Assembly: GCA_963820055.1 (NCBI GenBank)
Contig: CAWFYJ010000001.1
Coordinates: 1-64,000, forward strand
Direction: 5' to 3'
Source of the DNA: RHKX01 sp963820055
GTDB lineage: Bacteria; Actinomycetota; Thermoleophilia; Solirubrobacterales; 70-9
Length of the DNA: 64,000 nucleotides
Part shown: one piece after another, positions 12,755 to 21,762 of the stretch
How positions within the stretch are numbered: the first letter of the stretch is position 1
Layout: each line of letters starts with the position of its first letter
The notes under the pieces: generated by a model
What the model saw: only the letters and a program-made list of their open reading frames with translations
Database searches by the model: none
Told to the model about the DNA's origin: nothing
Translations under genes and position numbers: made by a program

Positions 12755-13699
12755 TCAGAGCGCGACGGTCGGCGGGTCGAGATGGCCGCGGCCGAGCGCC
12801 TCGACGACCGCGAGCGCGATCCCGAGGTCCTGGATCGCCAGGCCGGTCGAGTCGAAGAGGGTGATCTCCTCGTCGGTTCGGCGGCCGGGCGCGCGTCGCC
12901 GGCGAGCACGGCGCCGAGGTCGGTGACGTCGTCGCGGCCGACCTGACCGCGCTCGACGGGGCCGGCGAGCTCGCCGCCCGTCGATGCCTGCTCCCACTGG
13001 TCGCAGAAGAGGCGGCAGCGGTCGATCGCCGCGGCCTCGACCTCGGCCTTGCCGTGGCCGTCGGCGCCGAGGACGGCCAGGTGGGTGCCCGGCCTGAGCA
13101 GGTCGGCGGTGACGACCGGCGCGTCGCCGGGGGTGACGGTGACGACGACGTCGCAGGCGAGCGCCTCCGCGGTCGACCCGGTCCGCCAGCCGAGCTCGGC
13201 CGCGAGCGCCTCCGCTGCCTCGGGCCGCGGCGTCGGCGCAGACGCCGGGGCCGTAGCCGACCGCGGCGAGGCAGCGGGCCGCCCAGGAGCCGTTGACGCC
13301 GCAGCCGACGATCCCGACGGTCGCGGCTCCGGAGCGCGCCAGCGCCTGCGCCGAGACGGCGGCGGCGGCGCCGGTCCGCAGCGAGGTGACGGCGGCCGTG
13401 TCGAGGATCGCGAGCAGCTCGCCGGTCTCGTCGCTCGAGACGAGCAGGGCGCCGGTGACGACCGGGAGCCCGCGGGCCGGGTTGCCGGGGAAGGAGGTGA
13501 CCCACTTGACGATCGCGAGGCCGCCTCCGCGCGCGGGCATCGCCCGGAAGTCGCCGTTGGGCGGAGCGTCGACGTAGAGCTTCGGCGGCATCTCCCACTC
13601 GCCGGCCGCGTGGCGGAGGAAGGCGTCGCGGGTGCGCTCGACCGCCTCGGCGGCATCGACGGCGGCGAAGATCGCGGCGCTGTCGAGGACGGGAACCAT
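12755..13699 (-). CDS. Ornithine cyclodeaminase / mu-crystallin family dehydrogenase (frame-disrupted)
   Basis: Start MVPVLDSAAIFAAVDAAEAV. Diagnostic elements: GEWEMPPKLYVDAP, GGGLAIVKWVTSFPGNP (active-site Lys), TAAVTSLRTGAAAAVSAQ, the NAD-binding loop TVGIVGCGVNGSWAARCL, then DVVVTVTPGDAPV, VLGADGHGKAEVE and LFDSTGLAIQDLGIA. The family deaminates or reduces small imino or keto acids (ornithine, lysine or alanine derivatives). About 315 residues, the expected length. Frame shifts near 13235 and 12890 only, fewer than in flanking genes. It converges with the membrane protein (3 bp gap) and is divergent from the 13746 gene. Exact substrate is not inferable. Confidence 0.8.
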   Translation of the reverse strand: MVPVLDSAAIFAAVDAAEAVERTRDAFLRHAAGEWEMPPKLYVDAPPNGDFRAMPARGGGLAIVKWVTSFPGNPARGLPVVTGALLVSSDETGELLAILDTAAVTSLRTGAAAAVSAQALARSGAATVGIVGCGVNGSWAARCLAAVGYGPGVCADAAARGSGGARGRARLADRVDRGGARLRRRRHRHPRRRAGRHRRPAQAGHPPGRPRRRRPRQGRGRGRGDRPLPPLLRPVGAGIDGRRARRPRRARSGRPRRRHRPRRRARRRRAPGRRTDEEITLFDSTGLAIQDLGIALAVVEALGRGHLDPPTVAL

Positions 13700-13745
13700 C
13701 GACCGCATGATCGCGCCCGCGTCGGAGGGCGGTAGGGTTCCGCTC

Positions 13746-13976
13746 GTGTCAGGCAACGGAAACGGGCGCCCGCCGCGCCCGCGCATCGAGATGCTCGCGC
13801 CGGCCGAGCCGCGGGAGGCCGCCGCCGTCATCGCCGCCGTCGAGCAGTTCCTCGCCGACACCGCCCCCGCCCCGGCCCCCGAGCCGGCACAGAACCCCTG
13901 GCAGCGCGCCGCGCTCGTCGAGGGCGTGAGCGCCAAGGCGGTCTTCGGCCCCGAGAGGATGGACGATGGCAGTAGT
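13746..13976 (+). CDS. Small protein, possible acyl-CoA carboxylase epsilon-like
   Basis: GTG start, then a Pro/Arg-rich leader. After it comes EAAAVIAAVEQFLADTAPA, a proline-alanine linker and NPWQRAALVEGVSAKAVFG. A short helix followed by a P/A linker and a terminal W-containing motif resembles the epsilon subunit of actinobacterial acyl-CoA carboxylases. That subunit bridges the alpha and beta subunits, and a beta subunit gene lies 5.7 kb away. The stop is uncertain: in the given frame the reading runs into the dodecin gene, and one indel would give a TAG at 13974-13976. The assignment is a resemblance only. Confidence 0.45.
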
Positions 13977-14187
13977 GAAGATCATCGAACTGGTCGGGAG
14001 CTCGAAGGTCTCGACCGACGACGCCGCCCGCCAGGCCCTGAAGAGCGCCAGAAGAAGATCCGCAACATCCGCGCCGTCGACATCGTCAGCACCGGCCTCC
14101 GCGGCGAGAACCTCGACGAGTACCGCGCCCACGTCCGGGTCGCCTTCCTCGTCGAGAGCGCCGAGATCAGCGACGGCATCAGCTGAG
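13966..14187 (+). CDS. Dodecin-family flavin-binding protein, one frameshift
   Basis: A 73-residue protein starting MAVVKIIELVGSSKVSTDDA. After repair of a missing C near 14048 it continues KIRNIRAVDIVSTGLRGENL and YRAHVRVAFLVES. The VVKIIELVGSS strand, the A-R-x-A-L helix, and the RNIRAVDIV and YRAHVRVAF strands are the beta-alpha-beta-beta fold of dodecins. These are small dodecameric shells that bind flavin (or CoA) dimers and store or buffer them in the cytoplasm. A tryptophan that stacks flavin in archaeal dodecins is not seen at the equivalent position. The gene overlaps the preceding ORF, so translation coupling is likely. Confidence 0.85.
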
Positions 14188-14286
14188 CTCCGGGCCGCGC
14201 GGCGCCGCCCGGTCCGGCGCACTTTCGCCCGTCAATAGTCACCTTCCACGCGCCACGGGCGCGGGTTCGGCTGTGAGGGTGGGCGC

Positions 14287-15253
14287 ATGGCGCGAGCGGA
14301 AGCGAGAAACCCTCGAATACGAGGGAAAGTCGCTTCGGCTCAGCGGCTCGTCGCCGAAGCCGCTGCGCGGCAGCACGGGTTGGTCACCCGGCGGCAGCTG
14401 CGCGGCGCACGGGGCGCCTGACTGCGACGATCGACGGCTGGGCCAGGACGGGCCGACTCCACCGCGTTCACCGTGGCGTCTTCGCAGTCGGCGTACCTCG
14501 CGTCGATCGGGACGCCGCGCTGGATGGCGGCGGTCCTGCCGGCCGGACCCGGCTCCGCACTCAGCCACCGGAGCTGCCGCCGAGCTGCAGCGAATCGTCC
14601 TCGGCTCGACGAGCTGACGTTTGGTCACGCGTCGGCGATCCACGTGACCAGCCCAGGGCCATTCCGCCGGAGGCGGGACGTGCTGTGATCCATTCGACTG
14701 GATCCTCCGGCCGACGATCACGACGGTCCACCGCGGCATCCCGATGACCACGGCGGCCCGAACCCTCATCGATCTCGACCCCGGGGTGCAGCCGCAGCGA
14801 CGCTCCGGCGGGCCTTCGAGGAGGCCGAGTACCTGGACATCCTCGATCGGGACCGCCTGCCATGCCTTGTGTGCGTCGGCAAGCAACCATCGCAACGTCG
14901 CCGTCCTCCGCGACCTGCTCGGCGCGAAGCCGGCTTCCCCTCGACCGAGGTTCGCTCGCGCCTCGAAGCCCTGCTCCTCCGGACCTGTCGCGACCCACGG
15001 GCTTCCGATCCCAGCAACGAACGTCCCCTTGCTCGGCTACGAAGTCGATTTCCTCTGGGAGCGGGAGCGATTCGTGATCGAGGTCGACGGCCCCCACCAC
15101 CGCGGGCGCCGACGCGACGACGACAACGGCGCGACCTCCGGCTGGCGCGGGCCGGTTACCTGGTCCGGCGGGTCTCCGAGGCGGACCTGGCCGGACCGGA
15201 AGAGCCTGCTGCGGGAGGTCCTCGAGATCCTCTCCGAGCGGGCGCCGGCCTAA
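14287..15253 (+). CDS. DUF559 protein with AbiEi-like N-terminal domain (frame-disrupted)
   Basis: Start MARAEARNPRIRGKVASAQ. The N-terminal winged-helix part reads AARQHGLVTRRQLRGAGLT followed by HRVHRGVFAVG, the pattern of the type IV antitoxin AbiEi/RHH-like domain. The middle has TTAARTLIDLDPGV and the C-terminus is a DUF559 (Vsr/PD-(D/E)XK-like) core: LGYEVDFLWERERFVIEVDG then PHHR and VRRVSEADL. D, E and the GPHHR element match the nuclease-fold consensus. About 320 residues. Frame breaks near 14415, 14480, 14560, 14800, 14950 and 15110. Such genes are multi-copy in actinobacteria; the function is unproven. A second copy is at 29777-30731. Confidence 0.75.
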
Positions 15254-15277
15254 ATACCTGATTTCCAATCGGGATTT
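15252..15277 (+). promoter_or_regulatory. Candidate operator, imperfect inverted repeat upstream of sulfite reductase operon
   Basis: Arms AAATACC (15252-15258) and GGGATTT (15271-15277) pair at 6 of 7 positions around a 12-base spacer. The segment is A/T-rich in a very GC-rich genome and lies 71 bases before the sulfite reductase start, beginning inside the stop codon of the DUF559 gene. It shares ACCTGATTT exactly with the sequence upstream of the sulfite exporter gene and AAATACCT with the sequence upstream of the rrf2 gene. Proposed binding site of the Rrf2 regulator encoded at 24357; inference from sequence resemblance only. Confidence 0.4.
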
Positions 15278-15347
15278 GCTAGTTTCATAGTGCAGGCAGC
15301 AAAGCAACGCGTGGCAGAGAGATCCGCGCGTGCGATCGAAAGGGATC

Positions 15348-17246
15348 ATGGAGCCGACCTCCGACGCCAGCGGCCAAGCCCAAGGCTGACAAGCCGAAGG
15401 CCACCGAAGCAGACCTCGACCAGAGCCCGGACAAGGTCCAGAAGGGCAAGGGGCCGCTCGGCTCCCGGGAGAACCCGGAGGTCTACGAGAACGTCCCGGG
15501 CTACGTGATCCCGATCCTCGCCGACGAGTTCGACGACTTCGACGACGAGGCCGACAAGTTCCTCGACGGCCAGACCCCCGAGGACGAGTTCATCGGCTTC
15601 CGGCTCAAGCAGGGCGTCTACGGCCAGCGTCAGCCCGGACGTGCAGATGGTCCGCGTGAAGCTTCCGATCGGCGGGGTCACCCCCGATCAGATGGATGCG
15701 TTCGCCAACGTGGTCGAGCGCCACGCGCCGCTGAACAAGGGCCACATCACGACCCGCCAGAACATCCAGATCCATCACGTGCCGCTGGCCGAGATGAAGG
15801 AGCTGATCCGCGAGATCTCCTCCGTCGGCCTCTCCTCCCGCGAGGGCTGCGGCAACACGGTTCGCAACGTCACCGGCGATCCCTGGGCGGGCGTCGGCGT
15901 CCGACGAGATCTTCGACCCGACCGAGTACGCGATCGCGTACGTCCGCTACTTCGTCCGCCACCCCACGACGCAGCTGATGCCGCGGAAGATCAAGACGGC
16001 ATTCTCGTCCTCCGATGCCGACCGCGCGATCGTCGGCATCCACGACATCGGGTTCGTGCCCGTGATCAAGGACGGCGTCAAGGGCTTCCGGATCGTCGTC
16101 GGCGGCGGCACGTCGATCATGCCCCGGATCGCCCCGACGCTCTACGAGTTCGTCGCCGCCGACGACGGCGAGTACCTACGCGTCACCGAGGCCGCGCTGC
16201 GGATCTTCGACCGCCAGGACTGGCTGCGCGTCAACCGCGCTCGTGCCCGGATCAAGGTCCTCGTCGACAAGGTCGGCATGGACGAGTTTCGCCGGATGGT
16301 CGACCGTGAACTCGAGGGCGACTGGGTCGCCGAGCGCGACTTCTCGATCGAGCACCTGCTGCCCCATCTCGACGAGGAGGGAGCGGCGCCGGAGCCGGTC
16401 GCGGCCGCCGGCACGCCGAACGGGGATCGCTCCGAGTTCGAGGCCTTCCGGGCCGACAACGTCGCACCGCAGCGGCAGGAGGGCTTCTCCACCGTCCACG
16501 CCAAGGTCACCCGCGGCGACCTGACCCCGGAGCAGTTCCGCGGGCTCGGGCAGATCATGCGCGAGTTCTGCGGCGGCAACGCCACGGACGACGATCGACC
16601 AGAACCTGGTGCTCCGGTGGGTTCGCGACGAATCCGTCTACGACGTCTACACCCGCCTCCGCGAACTCGGCCTGGCCGACAGCGGCGTCGGGACGATCGA
16701 CGACGTCATCTCCTGCCCCGGGCACCGACTCGTGCAAGCTCGGCATCACGGCCTCGATGGGCCTCAACCGGGCCATCGACGAGCGGATCGAGCAGATGGA
16801 GATCACCGATCCGCTGACCCGGAAGATCCACCTGAAGATGAGCGGCTGCCCGAACGGCTGCGGCCAGCACCACATCGGAACGATCGGGTTCTACGGCGCG
16901 TCGATCAAGGTCGGCGAGCACACGATGCCCGGCCTACATCCCGCACATCGGCGGGATCGGCGAGAACGGCAAGGTCGTCTTCGGCAGCCGGCTCAAGGTC
17001 CGCATCCCCGCCAAGCGGGTGCCCGATGCAGTCGAGAAGTGGCTGCGGATGTACGAGGCCGAGCGCAACGAGGGCGAGGAGTTCAACGACTTCGCCGCCC
17101 GCGTCGGCAACGGCCGCTTCGAGGACGAGATCCGCGAGCTCTCGATCCCCGCCGAGTTCAACCTCGAGAACATGCTCCAGTTCATCGACTGGAGCCGGCG
17201 CGATCCCTACAAGGTCGAGCGCGGTGAGGGCGAGTGCGCGATCTGA
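15348..17246 (+). CDS. Nitrite/sulfite reductase, siroheme-[4Fe-4S] hemoprotein (six single-base insertions)
   Basis: About 630 residues after repair. Siroheme and substrate region: HITTRQNIQIHHVPL, then SREGCGNTVRNVTGD. Cluster ligands: C-x5-C in ISCPGTDSCKLGITAS, and later C-x3-C in MSGCPNGCGQHHIGTIG. These identify an assimilatory ferredoxin-type sulfite or nitrite reductase; the following genes make sulfite reduction to sulfide by far the better reading. A Lys-rich N-terminal extension (~30 residues) precedes the core. Single extra bases occur near 15362, 15637, 15913, 16590, 16728 and 16933; all six are insertions and all conserved motifs survive. The reductase gene follows 4 bases after the stop. 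Confidence 0.9.
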
Positions 17247-17250
17247 ACCC

Positions 17251-18060
17251 ATGCGAGCGGGGCTGAGCCCCATGGCGACAGGCGGCGCAGCGCTGCCGGC
17301 GATCGAGGTCGAGCGGGTTCCGCACAGGGCGGAGCCGCGCTCGCAGGCCTCGGCGTTGACGACCGCCGGGGGCGAGTCGATCGACCCCCGCGAGGTCAAC
17401 GCGCACCTCGAGGGGCTCGGCGCCGCCGAGGCGATCGCCTGGGCGCTCGAGACGTTCCACCCGCGCCTGCGGTTCGCGGCGTCGTTTCAGAAGACGAGCT
17501 CGGTGACCGTCGACATCGTCAGCAAGCTGACCGCCGGGATCGACTCGCCGAACTTCTTCTACCTCGACACCGACGTTCTCTTCGAGGAGACGTACATGAC
17601 CCGCGACGCGCTGTCGGCCCGCTACGGGATCGACTTCCAGCGGTTCGCGGGCATCGGGCTCGACGAGCAGGCCGAGCTGTACGGCGATAGCCTCTGGGCC
17701 CGCCAACCCGACGCCTGCTGCGGGATCCGGAAGGTCGAGCCGATGCGCACGGCCCTCACCGGGATCGACTGCTGGGTGTCGGGAATCCGCCGCGAGGACT
17801 CGCAGACGCGCGCCGGAGCGGCCAAGTTCGGTTGGGACAAGCGCTTCGGCCTCTGGAAGCTGAACCCGCTCGCCGACTGGACCGAGGCTGAGGTCTGGGA
17901 CTACATCAACGAGCATGAGATCCCCTACAACCCACTCCACGATGCCGGCTTCCCGTCGATCGGATGCACCCACTGCACCCGCCCGCCGGGAGCGAATGGC
18001 AACGCGCGCTCCGGTCGCTGGGCCGATGCCCACAAGACCGAGTGCGGCCTGCACGGCTGA
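17251..18060 (+). CDS. cysH: APS/PAPS reductase, [4Fe-4S] type
   Basis: 269 residues. An N-terminal extension of about 60 residues precedes AASFQKTSSVTVDIVSKL (the modified P-loop for the adenylyl part), FFYLDTDVLFEETYMTRDAL and the conserved arginine region WVSGIRREDSQTRAGA. Cluster cysteines are the tandem pair in DACCGIRKVEPM plus IGCTHCTRP. The catalytic cysteine is in the C-terminal KTECGLHG. The CC + CxxC cluster is the signature of enzymes that reduce APS to sulfite using thioredoxin, as in mycobacteria and Bacillus, rather than cluster-free PAPS reductases. A neighbouring APS kinase makes the true substrate ambiguous. Four bases separate it from the sulfite reductase. Confidence 0.93.
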   Translation: MRAGLSPMATGGAALPAIEVERVPHRAEPRSQASALTTAGGESIDPREVNAHLEGLGAAEAIAWALETFHPRLRFAASFQKTSSVTVDIVSKLTAGIDSPNFFYLDTDVLFEETYMTRDALSARYGIDFQRFAGIGLDEQAELYGDSLWARQPDACCGIRKVEPMRTALTGIDCWVSGIRREDSQTRAGAAKFGWDKRFGLWKLNPLADWTEAEVWDYINEHEIPYNPLHDAGFPSIGCTHCTRPPGANGNARSGRWADAHKTECGLHG

Positions 18061-18146
18061 CCGGTCGGCGCTTCATCTGTAGCTTTCCCGTCCGCCCCAA
18101 AGCTTGACCCGATCCTGAACCGACTTGAAGAGGAGCCCATCCGCAC

Positions 18147-19214
18147 ATGAGTGACAAGTCCCTGACTCTCTCCGCCCGCCAGACCGCCGACTTCGAGCTG
18201 CTCGCCAACGGCGGCTTCGCTCCGCTGAAGGGCTTCCAGGGCTCCGAGGACTGGAAGTCGGTCGTCGAGAACATGACGCTGGCGAACGGCGAGGACGTCT
18301 GGCCGATCCCGGTCACGCTCGCCACCGACCTCGACGTGAGCGAGGGCGACGTCGTCGAGCTCAGCGCCGACAACGGCAAGAAGCTCGGCCGCATCCGCGT
18401 CTCCGAGATCTTCGAGCGCGACGTCGAGAAGGAGTGCGAGAACGTCTACCGCACGACCGACGACGCCCACCCCGGCGTCGCCGCGACCAAGCAGGAGGGC
18501 AGCCGCTGCGTCGCCGGCGAGATCGAGGCCGACGACATGCCCGACCACGAAGAGGCGTTCATGCGCCGCTACTTCACGCCGGAGCAGTCGCGCAAGGAGT
18601 TCGCCGACCGCGGCTGGAAGCGCATCGTCGCCTTCCAGACCCGCAACCCGATCCACCGCGCCCACGAGTACCTGACGAAGGCGGCGCTCGAGGTCTGCGA
18701 CGGCCTCTTCCTGCACCCGCTGATCGGTGAGACGAAGAGCGGCGACATCCCGGCCGACGTGCGGATGAAGTGCTACGAGGTCCTGATGGAGAACTACTAC
18801 CCGAACGACCGGGTCGTGCTCGGCGTCAACCCCGCCGCGATGCGCTACGCCGGTCCCCGCGAGGCGGTCTTCCACGCGGTCGTCCGTCGCAACTACGGCG
18901 CCACGCACTTCATCGTCGGCCGCGATCACGCCGGCGTCGGTGACTACTACGGCACCTACGACGCGCAGGCGATCTTCGACGAGCTCGACATCGACAAGCT
19001 CGGCATCCGCCCGCTGATGTTCGAGCACACGTTCTGGTGCTACAAGTGCGAGGGCCTCGGCTCCAACAAGACCTGCCCGCACACGCCGGAGGATCGTCTC
19101 TTCCTCAGCGGCACCAAGGTCCGCGAGATGCTCGAGAACGGCGAGGAGCCGCCGCCCGAGTTCTCCCGCCACGAGGTCGCCGCGATCCTCATCGACGCCT
19201 ACAAGGACATGTAG
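18147..19214 (+). CDS. sat: Sulfate adenylyltransferase (ATP sulfurylase)
   Basis: 355 residues, cytoplasmic. Residues FAPLKGFQG open the PUA-like domain. The catalytic domain has FQTRNPIHRAHEYLTK (QxRNPxHxxH nucleotide and sulfate binding), then VVLGVNPAAMRYAGPREA and HFIVGRDHAGVGDYYGTYDA (GRDHAG motif). A C-terminal stretch FWCYKCEGLGSNKTCPHTPE holds four Cys/His candidates for a structural zinc. It makes APS from ATP and sulfate, the first step of assimilation. The family is the single-polypeptide Sat/MET3 type, so no CysN GTPase is needed. It follows cysH by 86 bases with a GAAGAGGAG ribosome site at 18127-18135. Confidence 0.96.
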   Translation: MSDKSLTLSARQTADFELLANGGFAPLKGFQGSEDWKSVVENMTLANGEDVWPIPVTLATDLDVSEGDVVELSADNGKKLGRIRVSEIFERDVEKECENVYRTTDDAHPGVAATKQEGSRCVAGEIEADDMPDHEEAFMRRYFTPEQSRKEFADRGWKRIVAFQTRNPIHRAHEYLTKAALEVCDGLFLHPLIGETKSGDIPADVRMKCYEVLMENYYPNDRVVLGVNPAAMRYAGPREAVFHAVVRRNYGATHFIVGRDHAGVGDYYGTYDAQAIFDELDIDKLGIRPLMFEHTFWCYKCEGLGSNKTCPHTPEDRLFLSGTKVREMLENGEEPPPEFSRHEVAAILIDAYKDM

Positions 19215-19274
19215 TCCGGCGCCTTCGAACGCTTCGAAAACAGACTGAGAAAGAACAAGGAGAAACACTCACGC

Positions 19275-19823
19275 ATGTCAGGACACAAGGGATTCACCCT
19301 CTGGATGACGGGCCTCTCGGGCTCGGGCAAGTCGACGATCACGGAAGTGCTGATCGACGAGTTCGATGAGCGCGGCCTGCCCCTCGAGGTGCTGGACGGC
19401 GACGTCGTCCGCGAGCACCTCTCGAAGGGTCTCGGCTTCTCCAAGGAGGACCGCGACACCAACATCAGCCGGATCGCCTTCGTCGCCGACCTGCTCTCCC
19501 GCAACGGCGTCCCGGTGATCACCGCCGCGATCTCGCCCTACCGGGAGACCCGCGACGCCGCCCGAGCCATGCACGAGGGCAACAGCACCTTCGTCGAGGT
19601 CTTCGTCGCCACCTCGCTCGAGGACTGCGAGGCCCGCGACACCAAGGGCCTCTACGCCAAGGCGCGCTCCGGCGAGATCAAGGAGTTCACGGGCGTCTCC
19701 GATCCCTACGAGGAGCCGCTCAACCCCGAGATCCGCATCGAGACGGCCGGCAAGACTCCCGAGGACAACGCTCAGGAGATCCTGGCGTACCTCGAGGCCG
19801 AGGAACTGATCCCCGCCAAGTAG
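19275..19823 (+). CDS. cysC: Adenylylsulfate (APS) kinase
   Basis: 182 residues. Walker A is LWMTGLSGSGKSTITE at residues 10-25; VLDGDVVREHLSKGLGFSKE binds APS, DRDTNISRIAFVADLL follows, and the lid region is VSDPYEEPLNPEIRIET. These are all CysC family blocks and the length is normal. It phosphorylates APS at the 3' position to PAPS. AAGGAG at 19257-19262 is a good ribosome site. It sits 60 bases after sat and 3 bases before the alkylsulfatase gene, so it is part of the sulfur operon. PAPS could feed reduction or sulfotransferases. Confidence 0.96.
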   Translation: MSGHKGFTLWMTGLSGSGKSTITEVLIDEFDERGLPLEVLDGDVVREHLSKGLGFSKEDRDTNISRIAFVADLLSRNGVPVITAAISPYRETRDAARAMHEGNSTFVEVFVATSLEDCEARDTKGLYAKARSGEIKEFTGVSDPYEEPLNPEIRIETAGKTPEDNAQEILAYLEAEELIPAK

Positions 19824-19826
19824 GAC

Positions 19827-21713
19827 TTGAGCGACCGGACGGAGAGCCGGGTGGCGGCGGCTAACGCAGCCGCCGCCGACCGGCTGCCGTTCGCGGACAC
19901 CGACGACTTCGAGGACGCCAGGCGCGGCTTCGTCGGAACGATCGATCCGATGCGGATCGAGGACGCCGAGGGACGCGTCGTCTGGGACATGGACGCCTAC
20001 GCATTCGTCCGCGGCGAGGCGCCCGCGAGCGCGAACCCGAGCCTCTGGAGGCAGGCCGAGCTGCTCGGGATCCACGGCCTCTTCGAGGTCTCCCCCGGCA
20101 TCTTCCAGGTCCGCGGCTTCGACCTGTCGAACATGCACCTGATCGAGGGGGAGCGCGGCGTCATCGTCGCCGACCCGCTGATCTCCACCGAGACGGCCGC
20201 CGCCGCCCTCGCCCTCTACCGCCGCCATCGCGGCGATCGGCCCGTCACCGGGCTGATCTACAGCCACAGCCACATCGACCACTTCGGCGGCGCCCGCGGC
20301 GTCGTCTCCGGCGCCGAGGTCGAGGGCGGCGAGGTGCCGGTCCTCGCGCCGTTGGGCTTCCTCGAGCACGCGGTCAGCGAGAACGTCTACGCGGGGACGG
20401 CGATGGCGCGCCGCGCCGCCTACATGTACGGGGCGCTGCTCGAGCCCGGCCCGGACGGCCAGCTGACCGCCGGCCTCGGGCCGACGACCTCGACCGGGTC
20501 CGTCTCGCTCGTCCCGCCGACCGTCGACATCTCCACGAGCGGCCAGGAGGAGGTCATCGACGGCGTCCGCTTCCACTTCCAGCTGACGCCGGGGACCGAG
20601 GCGCCAGCGGAGATGAACTTCTTCCTCCCGGAGGCGAAGACGCTGTTCGTCGCCGAGAACGCAAGCCACACGATGCACAACACGCTGACGCTGCGTGGAG
20701 CCCTCGTGCGCGACCCGCGCATCTGGGCGCACTACCTCGACGAGACGATCGAGGAGTTCGGGCGGGAGGCGGACGCCCTCTTCGCCTGCCACCACTGGCC
20801 GACCTGGGGCTCGGAGCGGATCGTCGACTACCTGTCGAAGCAGCGCGACCTCTACGCCTACATCCACGACCAGACCCTGCGGGGCATCAACCGCGGCCTC
20901 ACCGGCACCGAGATCGCCGAGCAATTCGAGCTGCCGCCGAGCCTCGAAGCCGCCTGGCACTGCCGCGGCTACTACGGATCGGTCAGCCACAACGTCAAGG
21001 CGGTCTACCAGCGGTACATGGGCTGGTTCGACGGCAACCCCGCCCACCTCTGGGAACACCCCACCACCGAGTCGTCGAAGCGCTACGTCGAGTTCATGGG
21101 CGGCGCCGACGCGACTCTCGAGAAGGCTCGAAAGTCCTTCGCCGACGGCGACTACCGGTGGGTGGCCGAGGTCGTCAACCACGTCGTCTTCGCCGACCCC
21201 GAGAATGCCGCCGCGCTCGAGCTTCAGGCGGCGGCGCTGGAGCAGCTCGGCCTCGGATCCGAGAACGCGACCTGGCGGAACTTCTTCCTGACCGGGGCGC
21301 GGGAGCTGCGCGAGGGCTCGCAGGGAACGCCGACGACGACCGTGGCCGACGACTTCGTCGCCAACCTCAGCCTCGAGCATCTCTTCGACGCCCTCGCGAT
21401 CCGGATCGACGGCCCGCGTGCCTGGGACGAACGCCTCGCGATCGTCTGGGCGATCGACGACCGCCGCCACCTGACGAGACTCGAAAACGGCGTGCTCAAC
21501 CACCGGGCCGAGCGGCCGGGCGAGGAAGCGGACGCCGACGCGACGATCACGATCTCTCGCACCGACCTCGACGCCGCCCTGCTCGGCACGGTCCCGCTTC
21601 CCGATCTGCTCGGCTCCGGTCGGATCAAGATCGAGGGCGATCCGGTCAAGCTCGGCGTATTGATGGGCCTGCTCGACGAGCCCGATCCCGGCTTCCCGAT
21701 CGTCACGCCCTAG
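19827..21713 (+). CDS. Alkyl sulfatase, metallo-beta-lactamase fold (SdsA1-like)
   Basis: 628 residues, TTG start 3 bases after cysC. Domain order: an N-terminal segment, then a metallo-beta-lactamase domain with GLIYSHSHIDHFGGARGVVS (HxHxDH zinc motif) near residues 145-165. The second metal residues are in LFVAENASHTMHN and LFACHHWPTWGSE. Next is the alkyl sulfatase dimerization domain (SLEAAWHCRGYYGSVSHNVK, YMGWFDGNPAHLWEHPT) and a C-terminal SCP2-like domain for the alkyl chain. The family cleaves primary alkyl sulfates such as dodecyl sulfate to alcohol plus sulfate. No signal peptide is visible, so it probably acts inside the cell. Operon position suggests it supplies sulfate to Sat. 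Confidence 0.9.
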   Translation: MSDRTESRVAAANAAAADRLPFADTDDFEDARRGFVGTIDPMRIEDAEGRVVWDMDAYAFVRGEAPASANPSLWRQAELLGIHGLFEVSPGIFQVRGFDLSNMHLIEGERGVIVADPLISTETAAAALALYRRHRGDRPVTGLIYSHSHIDHFGGARGVVSGAEVEGGEVPVLAPLGFLEHAVSENVYAGTAMARRAAYMYGALLEPGPDGQLTAGLGPTTSTGSVSLVPPTVDISTSGQEEVIDGVRFHFQLTPGTEAPAEMNFFLPEAKTLFVAENASHTMHNTLTLRGALVRDPRIWAHYLDETIEEFGREADALFACHHWPTWGSERIVDYLSKQRDLYAYIHDQTLRGINRGLTGTEIAEQFELPPSLEAAWHCRGYYGSVSHNVKAVYQRYMGWFDGNPAHLWEHPTTESSKRYVEFMGGADATLEKARKSFADGDYRWVAEVVNHVVFADPENAAALELQAAALEQLGLGSENATWRNFFLTGARELREGSQGTPTTTVADDFVANLSLEHLFDALAIRIDGPRAWDERLAIVWAIDDRRHLTRLENGVLNHRAERPGEEADADATITISRTDLDAALLGTVPLPDLLGSGRIKIEGDPVKLGVLMGLLDEPDPGFPIVTP

Positions 21714-21727
21714 TGATTGCGCGACTC

Positions 21728-21744
21728 GCAGGGCTCCGCCCTGC
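21728..21744. terminator. Hairpin between convergent genes
   Basis: A perfect 7-bp stem (GCAGGGC / GCCCTGC) with a 3-base loop, flanked by further partial pairing of GCGC tetramers at 21719-21722 and 21751-21754. It lies in the 49-bp gap between the stops of the alkylsulfatase and the luciferase-like gene, so it may end transcription from both sides. No T-tract, as is common in high-GC actinobacteria. Confidence 0.45.
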
Positions 21745-21762
21745 TCGACTGCGCGTCAGGCC

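Noticed and set aside
15348..17246. Programmed frameshifting in the sulfite reductase gene
   Set aside because: Six insertions in one gene at unrelated contexts cannot be programmed sites; sequence error is the simpler cause.
19278..21503. 741-residue minus-strand ORF over cysC and the alkylsulfatase
   Set aside because: Shadow of two well-supported genes, with the same low-complexity composition as other antisense ORFs.
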